Source: Scytonema millei VB511283
GTDB taxonomy: Bacteria; Cyanobacteriota; Cyanobacteriia; Cyanobacteriales; Chroococcidiopsidaceae
Direction of reading: 5' to 3'
Length of the DNA stretch: 64,000 nt
Assembly (NCBI RefSeq): GCF_000817735.3
Contig: NZ_JTJC03000001.1
Coordinates: 1,189,336-1,253,335 of the forward strand
The translations under genes were made by a program, and so were the position numbers. This document shows positions 55,777 through 64,000 of the stretch, piece by piece. Positions within the stretch are counted from its first letter, which is position 1. Each line of letters starts with the position of its first letter. The notes beneath the pieces were generated by a model. The model had not been told where the DNA came from. It searched no databases and saw only the letters and a list, made by a program, of their open reading frames with translations.

Positions 55777-56739
55777 ATGTTAAAGTTGTCTGTCAAATCC
55801 ATAACTACCGTTGCGATGGCACTTGGTATAGCTGGATTGAATTTCAAAGGGGATGAGGCGATCGCGCAGAAAAATAACTTACCACTTGTCGTTGCAACTA
55901 ACAGCGTTACCTGCGGATTAACTCAAGAAATCGCGGCAAACACCATAGACTTAAAATGTTTAATCGAGCCTGGTGCTGACCCTCACTTATATCAACCAAA
56001 ACCAGAAGATAGCAAAGCGATCGAGCAAGCGCAATTAATTTTGTATGGTGGTTACAACTTTGAGTCTGGTTTAATTAAACTGATCGAAGCCACCTCTAAC
56101 CTCGCGCCTAAAGTAGCAGTGCATGAGATTGGCGTTCCCAAACCCCAACAACTTGAGGAAGACGGACAAACCGTTACCGATCCGCACGTCTGGCATAATG
56201 CCCAAAACGGTATTCGCATCGCTAATGCGATCGCTGACTCCTTGTCAAAAGCATTTCCGAATCACGCCGCAAAGTATACCAGCAATACCAAACAACTGAC
56301 GGGCGAACTCAAACAGATCGATACTTGGATTAAATCTCAGATTCAGACAATTCCACCTGGACAGCGTAAATTAGTCACCACCCACGATGCAATGGGTTAC
56401 TATGCAAATGCTTATAAAATTCCAATTGAAGGAGCCTTACAAGGAATTAGCACGGAAGAAAGACCTACAGCCGCTAGGGTAGCAGAACTCGTCAAAGATA
56501 TTAGAAAGTCTGGCGTTCCGACAATATTTGCTGAAAAGACAGTCAACCCGCAACTGATTGAAGCTGTAGCAAGGGAAGCAAACGTCAAAGTTGCAGACAG
56601 AGAACTCTATGCTGATAGTTTAGGAGAACCAGGCACAGACGGCGATACTTACCCAAAAATGCTAGTAGCCAATACCCGCACAATTGTCGAGGGGTTGGGA
56701 GGGAATTATGCTGCATTTGAGTCTAAGTCTATGCCGTAA
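55777..56739 (+). CDS. Metal-binding lipo/periplasmic protein (MntC/ZnuA family)
   Basis: A 320-residue cluster A-I binding protein. After a short signal region (VAMALGIAGLNFKGDEAIAQ) the metal ligands expected in PsaA/MntC are visible: His in PGADPHLYQP, His in DPHVWHN, Glu in GISTEERPT and Asp in LYADSLGE. No His-rich loop typical of ZnuA is present, which argues for manganese (or iron), whereas the operator is Fur/Zur-like. Periplasmic, passing metal to the permease at 54070. Confidence 0.9.
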   Translation: MLKLSVKSITTVAMALGIAGLNFKGDEAIAQKNNLPLVVATNSVTCGLTQEIAANTIDLKCLIEPGADPHLYQPKPEDSKAIEQAQLILYGGYNFESGLIKLIEATSNLAPKVAVHEIGVPKPQQLEEDGQTVTDPHVWHNAQNGIRIANAIADSLSKAFPNHAAKYTSNTKQLTGELKQIDTWIKSQIQTIPPGQRKLVTTHDAMGYYANAYKIPIEGALQGISTEERPTAARVAELVKDIRKSGVPTIFAEKTVNPQLIEAVAREANVKVADRELYADSLGEPGTDGDTYPKMLVANTRTIVEGLGGNYAAFESKSMP

Positions 56740-56988
56740 AGGAGGCGGGAGTCGGAAAGAAAGTGGTTAGTGGCTAGTGTGACCAGTTATCAGTGACCAG
56801 TTACCAGTGACCAGTTACCAGTAACTTTTCTCCCTCAGCTCCCTCAGCTTCCTCCGCTTCCTCAGCTCTCTTCTTCCCCTCGCTCCTCACTCCTCGCTCC
56901 TTATCAAATAAACTTTCTTGACATTTCCCAAAAAATATGATTATCTCTAGTAGACTTTTGGCGAAAAAGCTCAGAAGGAGGTTGGGGC
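56740..56988. repeat. Tandem repeats between the binding-protein gene and 56989
   Basis: GTGACCAGTTA-type units (56780-56820) and CTCAGCTTCCTC/CTCCCTCAG-type units (56829-56860). AAGGAGG at 56975-56981 belongs to the next gene. Confidence 0.65.
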
Positions 56989-57588
56989 GTGTTTTATCGT
57001 TGTGCTGTGTTGGGAATTTTAGGGTTATTGGCTAGTGGTGTACCCGCTTACGGTCAAAGCTGTCAGTCATTAAATGCGATCGGGGGTGATGGGACGCAGG
57101 TGAGGAAAATTGTTTCCGCACCAGGAATGTTGATCTCTCGGAATAACTACAATACCGATTTTGGCGTACCAGGCGGTGCTATGTTCGATCGCTTTGTCGT
57201 CGATCTAATGCCAGAGCAAACTGCTAAGTACAATATCTCGGTGTACCTGAAATATAGCGATGGCACGAAAGACCAGTTCTATCGCAATTCTTCTGTGAGG
57301 CTGTTAGAAGGTCAACCGCTAAAAATTGCGGCTATTCCCCGTCGCGACAATCAACCCTATCAGGTCAATGTGAGAGTTGGAGATATTAGCTCTACAGGTC
57401 ATCAATACTCGGTTTCTGTAGCTGGTTGTTTAGCAGAAGAGGAATTTGGGGATGCAGGCACTTCCGAAAGGGTAAATGACCTCAACACAGCGGAAAATGC
57501 CGAACTTCCCCCAACTTTGGAAGATCCTAACCGAATCGAGAATACCGAACTGCCAGTAACTCTAGAAGATCCCAACCAACTGCATTAG
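56989..57588 (+). CDS. Exported beta-rich protein with C-terminal tandem repeat, unknown
   Basis: A 199-residue protein; GTG start with a strong AAGGAGG, signal peptide CAVLGILGLLASGVPAYG (cleavage near residue 23) and a middle region suggesting beta strands (FVVDLMPEQTAKYNISVYL, QPYQVNVRVGDI). The tail contains a duplicated unit, AELPPTLEDPN then TELPVTLEDPN. No family is recognised. Cysteines at Cys25 and in VAGCLAEE may pair. Confidence 0.6.
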   Translation: MFYRCAVLGILGLLASGVPAYGQSCQSLNAIGGDGTQVRKIVSAPGMLISRNNYNTDFGVPGGAMFDRFVVDLMPEQTAKYNISVYLKYSDGTKDQFYRNSSVRLLEGQPLKIAAIPRRDNQPYQVNVRVGDISSTGHQYSVSVAGCLAEEEFGDAGTSERVNDLNTAENAELPPTLEDPNRIENTELPVTLEDPNQLH

Positions 57589-57616
57589 GGTGTAGTATCC
57601 TACACCCCACACCCTC

Positions 57617-58216
57617 TCATAGCGTTGCTGCTAGTTCCTTGAGGCGATCGCTACCATTGCGGAAGATAGACCAACCATCACCGACAAGTACGGTTTCAAT
57701 ACTATCGATCGCGGCAATGCGGCGGACTGAAGCTACAGCATCCGCTTTGTGACTGAGCTTGTCGTCTGGCAAAATTGTCAGGCTACCAGCTTTGGGGGCG
57801 CGGATTAAGTCGCCTGTAATTAAAGTCTTACCTTCAATTAAGAGTGTCAATTCCCCAAGAGTTTTGGAACCAGATAAAGCAAAAACTTGCAACCCTGGGA
57901 CTAACTCATCCCCATCCATCAGCCAGCGATCGCACGCAATGGGAAAGGTTTCTTTCTCACCTAATGGGGCAGCAATTTTCGCTCCGGTGACATGAGCGAT
58001 ACCTTTAGCTGCCCTGATATGGTCTGAATTCGTGATAATAATCCAAGCTGCACCACCAAACGAATTAAGGCGATCGAAATCGTAGTGTGATAATGCCAAA
58101 GGATCGATGAGGATGTTACCTTCAGGGCAAATCCAAACATAGCTATTGAAATCCATGTTTCGATCGCGGTCGAAAATCGACCATGTATACATATCTGGGC
58201 GATGCAACGATTTCAT
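57617..58216 (-). CDS. MBL-fold protein with altered metal motif
   Basis: A 199-residue metallo-beta-lactamase fold: ILIDPLALSHYD, IITNSDHIRAA, LTLLIEGKTLITGDLIRAP and VLVGDGWSIF. The usual HxHxDH is TNSDH with the first His residues lost, so a standard two-zinc site is not expected. A changed activity or binding role is possible. The start region holds YTWSIFDRDRN. Confidence 0.75.
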   Translation of the reverse strand: MKSLHRPDMYTWSIFDRDRNMDFNSYVWICPEGNILIDPLALSHYDFDRLNSFGGAAWIIITNSDHIRAAKGIAHVTGAKIAAPLGEKETFPIACDRWLMDGDELVPGLQVFALSGSKTLGELTLLIEGKTLITGDLIRAPKAGSLTILPDDKLSHKADAVASVRRIAAIDSIETVLVGDGWSIFRNGSDRLKELAATL

Positions 58217-58271
58217 AAGCCATTCTCGATTGCTAACACTGATATTATTGGCAACTGAATTTAAGCTTAGG

Positions 58272-59789
58272 TTATCCTACCAGGGGAAAAGCAGCCGCGA
58301 TCGCCCAACTAAAAAATAGAGAACATCCAATTGCATAAGCCCAAATATCTTTAACCGAGGCAGAGGCGATCGCGAACATTGCTAAAAATAAGGGAAATAG
58401 AGGCAATAAGAGGAAGATAAAACTAATCTGCGGCAAAATTTGGATTGTTGCTAACAGTCCCATAACTAACACTAAACTTTGTCCCAACCACCAAATCAAG
58501 CGCGATTTAATGCTACTTTGTCTTTGAGCGATACCGGAAGCAAGCAGCCAGGGAAAACACAACAGCGATAACCACAGCCACAGTTGCAAGCGAACGGGAA
58601 CCAACCACCACTGCAACCAGACTACCTGCGCCATCGCCCCAAAAGCAACCCAAAGCAGAAGAAACAGCCCCAAACCCAAACTCAATCCTGCTAGAGTTAG
58701 GCGTGGTAAACGCAAGTTAGCCAACAACCAGACGATACCAGCCGCATAAAACCAAATTCCCAACGCACCACCTACCAACACGCCACCTAAACTGGAAATG
58801 TCCGTGCTGCGGTTGAGTAAGGCGAGTGCGCCAATTGCTCCTGAAGGACTCAAGATGAGACCGAGCCAACTTTTGAGGCGATCGCTTTTACTCACTATGT
58901 CACAATTGCGAGTTTGAATGGCTGCTTGAAACAGCAGATCTGACGCTCCTCTTGCAGGAAAGCGCTGCCAGATTCTCGGTGGCTGAAGTAATATCTCGTC
59001 TGAGATCGTAGGAGCAACAGCACCTAGTATTAAAAGCCATGCAAATAGATGTACGCCATACCAAGTCATGCGATTATCTACATAAGTACTGGAGTTTTGG
59101 ATGCCAAAACTGCGATCGAGCCAGGTTTTAGCAGCTTGGTGGCTAACTTGGCGAAAGAGAATAGTAATATGTTCGGCATTGGGGATGATAACGAGCGATC
59201 GCCCTTGACTTTCTCCCCCTGCTTGCTGTAGTAACTGCTGGGCATTGACAATAAAACGCGGCTCCCAACTTCCTGCTTGAAGTTGTAAATTTACTGGAAA
59301 TTGCGGCGTGACTGCGGCTTTAGTAGGAGAGATCGCCACAGTTGCAGTAAAGCGATCGCTTTGTTGAATTGCTGCTGTCATCGCTGCACCGCTACCCATT
59401 GAATGTCCCAACACGGCTAGCCGTTGCGGATCGACTCCCGGTTGAGTGAGTAAGTATTTATATGCAGTATCGAGATCGGTTTGGAGCGATCGTGTCAAAG
59501 GCTTGTTATTAGCTCCATGTCCGCTAAAGTCCCACAACATCACCGCATAGCCAGCATGAGCCAGCGTATAGGCATAACCTAACATTAACTGCTTAGAGCC
59601 TGCAAAACCATGAGCTATCAGCACTCCTGGCATTGGCTGCGATCGGGCTGGTGCGACATAAAGCATCGGGATGCCATTTCTAGAAAGGGACTGTACGATT
59701 AGTCCAGTTCTTGCAGCGGCGATCTGCCACCAAGAAAGCACGATGAGGAGTAGTGCAATAACAAATAGAAATATGCGTTGGCGAGTCAC
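58272..59789 (-). CDS. Alpha/beta hydrolase with C-terminal membrane helices
   Basis: An N-terminal membrane anchor (IFLFVIALLLIVLSWW) is followed by an alpha/beta hydrolase domain (about 35-235): VLIAHGFAGSKQ oxyanion region, nucleophile Ser in LGHSMGSGA, and a His in PNAEHITILF. Residues 245-505 contain seven or eight hydrophobic segments. The architecture occurs in cyanobacteria and other bacteria; the substrate is unknown. Confidence 0.82.
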   Translation of the reverse strand: MTRQRIFLFVIALLLIVLSWWQIAAARTGLIVQSLSRNGIPMLYVAPARSQPMPGVLIAHGFAGSKQLMLGYAYTLAHAGYAVMLWDFSGHGANNKPLTRSLQTDLDTAYKYLLTQPGVDPQRLAVLGHSMGSGAAMTAAIQQSDRFTATVAISPTKAAVTPQFPVNLQLQAGSWEPRFIVNAQQLLQQAGGESQGRSLVIIPNAEHITILFRQVSHQAAKTWLDRSFGIQNSSTYVDNRMTWYGVHLFAWLLILGAVAPTISDEILLQPPRIWQRFPARGASDLLFQAAIQTRNCDIVSKSDRLKSWLGLILSPSGAIGALALLNRSTDISSLGGVLVGGALGIWFYAAGIVWLLANLRLPRLTLAGLSLGLGLFLLLWVAFGAMAQVVWLQWWLVPVRLQLWLWLSLLCFPWLLASGIAQRQSSIKSRLIWWLGQSLVLVMGLLATIQILPQISFIFLLLPLFPLFLAMFAIASASVKDIWAYAIGCSLFFSWAIAAAFPLVG

Positions 59790-59811
59790 GATGAGCGGGA
59801 GTCAGGAGTCG

Positions 59812-59890
59812 GGAGTTGTAGGGGCGGGTTTAGTGAAAGATCCGCAGATGAGGCAATAAATCTTGGCTTCATACCCGCCCTACGGGAGTA
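59812..59890. repeat. GTAGGGGCGGGTTT...CCCGCCCTAC repeat
   Basis: Begins GTAGGGGCGGGTTTAG near 59819 and ends ATACCCGCCCTACGGGAG near 59887; related to the CCCGTACGGGCGGG family. Preceded by GAGTC heptamer units. Confidence 0.7.
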
Positions 59891-59911
59891 GGGATACGAT
59901 CTTTGCCCCAA

Positions 59912-60505
59912 CTAGGTTTGAGCAAATGCGAAAATCCGTTCTGCTGTTAGCTCAAACGTTGGAATCACAGTCGATTCAATTCGATTTTCACCTGCAAATA
60001 CTTTGTCCTCGTACTGCCCGTCTACCCACTGACATACCGTAATCCGCCGTTCTTGGGGATCGATAATCCAATACTCGGCAACACCCCGCGCTGCATACTC
60101 CGTGCGCTTATATCGATAATCGCGGCTACGATTGATGGAGCCAGGAGAAACAATTTCGACAATCAAAGCAGGTGGTGGCATATCTCGCGTTAACGTTGCA
60201 CGAGTTGCGCCTGCCAAAGCTGCTTTCGATTCTTCCGTGTGAACCAGTAAGTCGGGTAGCCGACATCTTGCCCCGCGTCCCATCACTTCAATTTCAGTGT
60301 CCTTATGGGCAATCAGAGTAAACGGAACGTATTTAGCTAACTCAAAAAATAATCCTGCGGCAATATCAGTGTTTATCTGACTCTCTGGGGGCATCTCTAC
60401 TAATTCTCCATCCACCAATTCATAGCGCGTATCCGTACCATCGTCGTAGGCAAGAAATTCCTCAAACGTCAACCGTTTTGAAGTCGTAGAAATGCTCTGA
60501 CTCAT
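59912..60505 (-). CDS. Uma2 family endonuclease (DUF820)
   Basis: A 197-residue PD-(D/E)XK protein: [33 protein letters not shown] and [14 protein letters not shown] with the catalytic E and the later [18 protein letters not shown]. These occur in dozens of copies in cyanobacterial genomes; the role is not known. ATG 60505. Confidence 0.92.
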   Translation of the reverse strand: MSQSISTTSKRLTFEEFLAYDDGTDTRYELVDGELVEMPPESQINTDIAAGLFFELAKYVPFTLIAHKDTEIEVMGRGARCRLPDLLVHTEESKAALAGATRATLTRDMPPPALIVEIVSPGSINRSRDYRYKRTEYAARGVAEYWIIDPQERRITVCQWVDGQYEDKVFAGENRIESTVIPTFELTAERIFAFAQT

Positions 60506-60699
60506 GGCTGCAACCCAAACTTGCTTTTCTCCATCATGCTCTCAAATTAGCGGTTTTGCCCATAAAGTCTGGCTGGGATGATGTCATTTCACTCGAAGGA
60601 AAGGCAAAGTGTCTGAGATGGTATTACCTTCACCGACTTTACCTTTCACACTTTAATATTGGCTTATAGCAATGTTGCTACCGACAATTTCTTTACCAT

Positions 60700-61071
60700 A
60701 TGAAAATGTTATTAAAGCAGATACTTAGTTTAGTGTTAGTGATACCAATCGCAGTCGCGATCGCCTCCTCTGTCCCAGCCTTAGCCGCAGATACACTAGA
60801 CGGAGCCAAAATCTTTGAAACTCAATGTGCTGGATGTCACATTAACGGTGGCAACATTGTCAGACGCGGTAAGAATTTGAAGCAAAAAGCCTTGAAAAAA
60901 TATGGTATGGATTCAATAGAGGCGATCGCCAACATTGTCACCAACGGTCAAGGAAATATGTCAGCTTATAAAGATCGCTTGACATCTGAGGAAATTCAAG
61001 CAGTATCCGCATATGTCTTAAACCAAGCAGAAACAGGCTGGCGTAAACAGCGAACAGTTATCAGTGACTAG
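60700..61071 (+). CDS. petJ: Cytochrome c6-like lumenal electron carrier
   Basis: A signal peptide ([19 protein letters not shown], cleavage before ADTLDG) exports it to the thylakoid lumen or periplasm. Haem attachment CAGCH is at about residue 43, and the axial Met is in GNMSAYKDRL. It carries electrons from cytochrome b6f to photosystem I or oxidase; relation to the low-potential paralogues (c6B/c6C) is not excluded. The C-terminus continues RKQRTVISD after the usual AETGW, encoded by a dispersed repeat (see findings). Confidence 0.88.
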   Translation: MKMLLKQILSLVLVIPIAVAIASSVPALAADTLDGAKIFETQCAGCHINGGNIVRRGKNLKQKALKKYGMDSIEAIANIVTNGQGNMSAYKDRLTSEEIQAVSAYVLNQAETGWRKQRTVISD

Positions 61072-61293
61072 TGGCTGGTGGCTAGTAGCTATACGCTTGC
61101 GAATGCGCGAATGCGCGACTTATCTCCTGACTTACAACTTATGAGTTGTGAGTGGAGACTATGGACTAGGAAAAGAATGCAGCATGTAGCTTGGATCGCT
61201 GACAGGGTAGGATGAAATGAGAATTCCAAATTCGGAATTAACTGGTTACTAGTTACTGATAACTGACAACTGATAACTGATAACTGATTAAGC
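61072..61293. repeat. Repeat-rich spacer
   Basis: GTGGCTG-type units near 61060-61085 and AACTGATAACTG units at 61255-61288. Confidence 0.65.
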
Positions 61294-62895
61294 ATGGCGA
61301 TCGCAATCGATTTTGGTACGAGTAACACTTGTATAGCCCGTTGGAATCCTGTGACGCAGCAAGCGGAAACTTTGAGTTTACCAGGCTTATCTCAGCAGTT
61401 GGGGCAAAATCCACCTTTGATTCCTAGTTTGGTCTACATAGAAGATGCGGCAAGCGATCGCGTGTTAATTGGACAAACAGTACGCGATCGCGGTTTAGAT
61501 TTAACGACTGACCCGCGATTTTTTCGTAGCTTTAAGCGCGGTATTGGTACGGAAATTCAGGGATTTTTGCCGCAACTGGATGGCGAGACGGTCTCGTTTG
61601 AACGAGTTGGCAAGTGGTTTTTGAGCCAAATCATTGAGAAATTAGCCACTCAAGCCCCTGAAGACGAGCAGTCCTTAGTCTTGACAGTCCCAGTCGATAG
61701 TTTTGAAGCTTATCGCTTGTGGCTGGGCGAAATTTGCCGTGCTTTACCTGTGGAACAAGTGCGAATTCTGGACGAACCTACAGCCGCCGCTTTGGGTTAT
61801 GGCATGGCAGAACAGGATAACTTATTAGTCATTGATTTTGGCGGTGGCACTTTAGATTTATCTTTAGTCCGCTTGGATGGTGGCGGAAATGCTGTCAAAC
61901 AGCAGACAGGTTTTTTACTGCAATGGGGTAAGAAATCTTTTGCCAAAAAATCTGGGCAGAAGCTAAAAACCGCCCGTGTCTTAGCAAAAGCAGGGCAAAA
62001 TTTGGGTGGAACTGATATCGATAACTGGATTGTCGATTATTTCGCCCAGGAGCGGGGATTAGCCGTTTCTCCTTTAACAACTCGCTTGGCAGAAAGGGTA
62101 AAAATTCAACTTTCCAGCCAGGTGCAAGCTAGCGAAGTTTATTTTAATGATGAGACGTTTGAGAGTTACGAATTAGAATTAGACCGCGATCGCCTCACGC
62201 AGATTTTGACAGATCGTCAATTTTTCGAGCAATTAGACGAGTCGATGCAGCAGCTGCTCCAGCAGACGCGGCGACAAGGTATAGAAGTAACAGATATCAA
62301 TGCCGTATTGTTGGTAGGTGGAACAGCACAAATGCCTGCCGTGCAGACTTGGGTACAGCAGTATTTTCCCTCGGAAAAAATTCATTGCGATCGCCCGTTT
62401 GAAGCGATCGCCCAAGGTGCGTTGCAGATCTGTCAAGGTGTGGAAGTCAAAGATTTTCTCTATCACAGTTACGGTATCCGTTATTGGGATAGACGGAATC
62501 AGTGTCACAACTGGCATCCAATTATCAATCCAGGGCAACCTTACCCGATGACAAATCCCGTAGAATTGGTTTTGGGCGCATCGTTAGATAATCAGCCCAG
62601 TATCGAACTGATAGTCGGAGAACTGGGGGCGGAGACTGGCGGGACGGAAGTTTATTTTGATGGCGATCGCCTGATTACCCGCCGTTTAGATAGTGGTAAA
62701 AAACAAGTACAACCCCTCAACGACCGGGATGGAGCAAGGCAAATTGCCCAATTAACCCCACCTGGGTATCCTGGGAGCGATCGGATTAAAGTCCTGTTTC
62801 AAGTAGACGCACAGCGTTGCTTGCGAATGACTGTAGAGGACTTGCTCACTAATCAAACTTTACTCGAAGATCGAGTCGTAGCAGAGTTGAGCTAG
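61294..62895 (+). CDS. Hsp70 family ATPase
   Basis: A 533-residue Hsp70-type protein. The ATPase motifs are AIDFGTSNTCI (phosphate 1), VIDFGGGTLDLSL (phosphate 2), DEPTAAALGYG (connect) and VLLVGGTAQMPAVQTW. A Lys-rich stretch (GKKSFAKKSGQKLKTARV) stands before GGTDIDNWI. The C-terminal 130 residues replace the normal DnaK peptide-binding domain in length and are less conserved, so it is one of the non-canonical Hsp70s common in cyanobacteria. No grpE or dnaJ is adjacent. Confidence 0.88.
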   Translation: MAIAIDFGTSNTCIARWNPVTQQAETLSLPGLSQQLGQNPPLIPSLVYIEDAASDRVLIGQTVRDRGLDLTTDPRFFRSFKRGIGTEIQGFLPQLDGETVSFERVGKWFLSQIIEKLATQAPEDEQSLVLTVPVDSFEAYRLWLGEICRALPVEQVRILDEPTAAALGYGMAEQDNLLVIDFGGGTLDLSLVRLDGGGNAVKQQTGFLLQWGKKSFAKKSGQKLKTARVLAKAGQNLGGTDIDNWIVDYFAQERGLAVSPLTTRLAERVKIQLSSQVQASEVYFNDETFESYELELDRDRLTQILTDRQFFEQLDESMQQLLQQTRRQGIEVTDINAVLLVGGTAQMPAVQTWVQQYFPSEKIHCDRPFEAIAQGALQICQGVEVKDFLYHSYGIRYWDRRNQCHNWHPIINPGQPYPMTNPVELVLGASLDNQPSIELIVGELGAETGGTEVYFDGDRLITRRLDSGKKQVQPLNDRDGARQIAQLTPPGYPGSDRIKVLFQVDAQRCLRMTVEDLLTNQTLLEDRVVAELS

Positions 62896-62925
62896 AGTTA
62901 TAGAGGAGCAAAGCGCCTCTACAAA

Positions 62926-64000
62926 TTAATCGATTGAGACATCATCCCACTTGACATAGTCTCCCGAATTGCCAGTTCCCGAAGTTCCTAGTTCGATGAC
63001 CGTCCAGTATCTCGAAATGGGGACTTCGATCTCTAAGTATTCCCACCCATTTTTCTTGGTTGAGGTGGCTGAGATTTCGGCATCGCCATTGCGATAGTCG
63101 TAGCCTAATGCTTTCAGGGTTGCTGATGCCTTGCCGTTGACATACACCCAAGCACCAATCTTGACCTTTTGTCCCTTTGGTAACTGACCAACAATGCGAC
63201 GAACGCTTACTGGGGTATCTGGGGAGGCATCACCGTTGTTGAGTTTGACATATCCGCCTCCTCCATGCGCTCCACTATTATCGTTGCGGACAAAACTCAC
63301 ATAGGGCGAAGCACCTTCAAGAATCCAGACATCGTTGCTATCAAATGGTATCCAGCCTGTTTCAACGTTGTTGTCTGACTCAAAATCGGCATTACTGAGA
63401 GCTTCATTTAAGCTCAAATCTTTGATTTGCTGATAAGTTTTCGTGGGGTTAAAACCTGGAGCAACAGCCCAGCTATCGTGACCGTCAAGATCGAATAGTA
63501 GTGCGTGGTCGTAACCAAATCGTTTGAGTTGTTGTCCGAAATAAGCAAACCAGCGACGGCGACAGTCTTCGGTTTCAAACTGCGAACCATTGCAATACTC
63601 GTTAATCGATCCCGATTCGCTAATTGCTAGAGGCTTGCGGATGCCACGCGATTCTAGGACTCGCCAAGGATGCCCGAGGCGATTCTCAGAAATTTGTCCG
63701 CCATAGGCGTGCAAGCCGATATAGTCGCTCACCTCAGCAATCCCAGCGTCTAACATTTCGTCTAACAGACCGGATTCAATTCCCATTACGGGCGGCGATT
63801 CAATTTTGATATTTGGATCGATGGATTTGGCTGTTTCGTAAGCGATCCGCGTCATATCGACGCATTCTTGAGCTGACATCTTACCGTTGCCGTAGTCGAG
63901 GTCGGGTTCGTTATCGATAATGTAGTAAGAAATCTTGCCCTTGTAACGCATCATGACATTGCGAGCAAAATAACGGAAATTTGCCTTCCACTGCTCGTAG
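62926..64000 (-). CDS. Clan GH-A glycoside hydrolase with C-terminal carbohydrate-binding-like domain (start outside window)
   Basis: The frame is open to the end of the window, so only the C-terminal part is seen. It contains IIDNEPDLDYG, whose NEP holds the acid/base Glu of clan GH-A, and LAISESGSINEY, the likely nucleophile Glu. The second half (about the last 165 residues: NADFESDNN, WILEGASPYVSFVR, IGAWVYVNGKASATL, YWTVIELGTSG) is a beta-sandwich similar to CBM4/9-type modules. It is probably an extracellular polysaccharide hydrolase; substrate unknown. Confidence 0.75.
   Translation of the reverse strand, partial: YEQWKANFRYFARNVMMRYKGKISYYIIDNEPDLDYGNGKMSAQECVDMTRIAYETAKSIDPNIKIESPPVMGIESGLLDEMLDAGIAEVSDYIGLHAYGGQISENRLGHPWRVLESRGIRKPLAISESGSINEYCNGSQFETEDCRRRWFAYFGQQLKRFGYDHALLFDLDGHDSWAVAPGFNPTKTYQQIKDLSLNEALSNADFESDNNVETGWIPFDSNDVWILEGASPYVSFVRNDNSGAHGGGGYVKLNNGDASPDTPVSVRRIVGQLPKGQKVKIGAWVYVNGKASATLKALGYDYRNGDAEISATSTKKNGWEYLEIEVPISRYWTVIELGTSGTGNSGDYVKWDDVSID

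Overview
The window comes from a cyanobacterium. The HIP1-type octamer GCGATCGC and its GCGATCG core are very frequent, and the gene content is photosynthetic: psbA, ndhD, acsF, a petJ-like cytochrome c6 and the cyanobacterial families DUF3288 and DUF2996. Unrelated spacers carry short tandem heptamers, GC-rich hairpins and CCCCCTTA-type repeats. The metabolic mix (sucrose-phosphate phosphatase, orthocaspase, tyrosinase, RTX protein, GGDEF and hybrid kinase signalling) suggests a large-genome filamentous or Chroococcidiopsis-like lineage; the genus is an inference only.

Layout. 0-7 kb: 3' part of larE, a convergent glycosyltransferase, an RTX calcium-binding protein, a nicotinamidase-like hydrolase, a YqhA-family membrane protein and a desaturase-SDR fusion. 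7-12 kb: rsmI; a strongly divergent, rogue-type psbA translationally coupled to a DUF3288 gene; and an MCE/Mla-type ABC pair. 12-21 kb: a decayed small membrane gene, two flavoproteins (CrtH-like and Tat-exported amine oxidase), an exported RidA protein, a proline-rich exported protein and a caspase-WD40 protein. 21-31 kb: a GH15/phosphorylase-kinase-like protein, an Rpn-type nuclease, sucrose-phosphate phosphatase overlapping ruvA, a peptide ABC permease, a ROK kinase and a PIG-V-like mannosyltransferase. 31-36 kb: pentapeptide protein, a truncated metal-resistance-like gene, a UreH/SafE-ferric-reductase-like fusion, a Tat-exported tyrosinase and an aldo/keto reductase. 37-39.4 kb: an IS607-type element with an apparently intact TnpB, but its serine recombinase is split by a 0.67 kb insertion carrying an HNH endonuclease in antisense. 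39.6-47 kb: a beta-barrel-like protein with a repeat array inside its leader, acsF, TM2 protein, DUF2996, a MoaD/ThiS protein beside thrC, and ndhD. 47-64 kb: methyltransferase, GGDEF regulator, hybrid kinase, a divergent Mn/Zn-type ABC transporter around a perfect Fur/Zur-type 7-1-7 box, exported proteins, a degenerate MBL protein, membrane alpha/beta hydrolase, Uma2 nuclease, cytochrome c6, Hsp70 and the start-truncated end of a GH-A glycoside hydrolase.

The most noteworthy signals are (1) the divergent D1 protein lacking several Mn-cluster ligands, in an operon with DUF3288; (2) the nested mobile element at 37-39.4 kb (HNH gene inside an IS607 recombinase beside TnpB); and (3) dispersed repeats that have entered reading frames, twice between the start codon and hydrophobic core of a signal peptide and several times at protein C-termini. 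No tRNA, rRNA or CRISPR array was recognised by eye.
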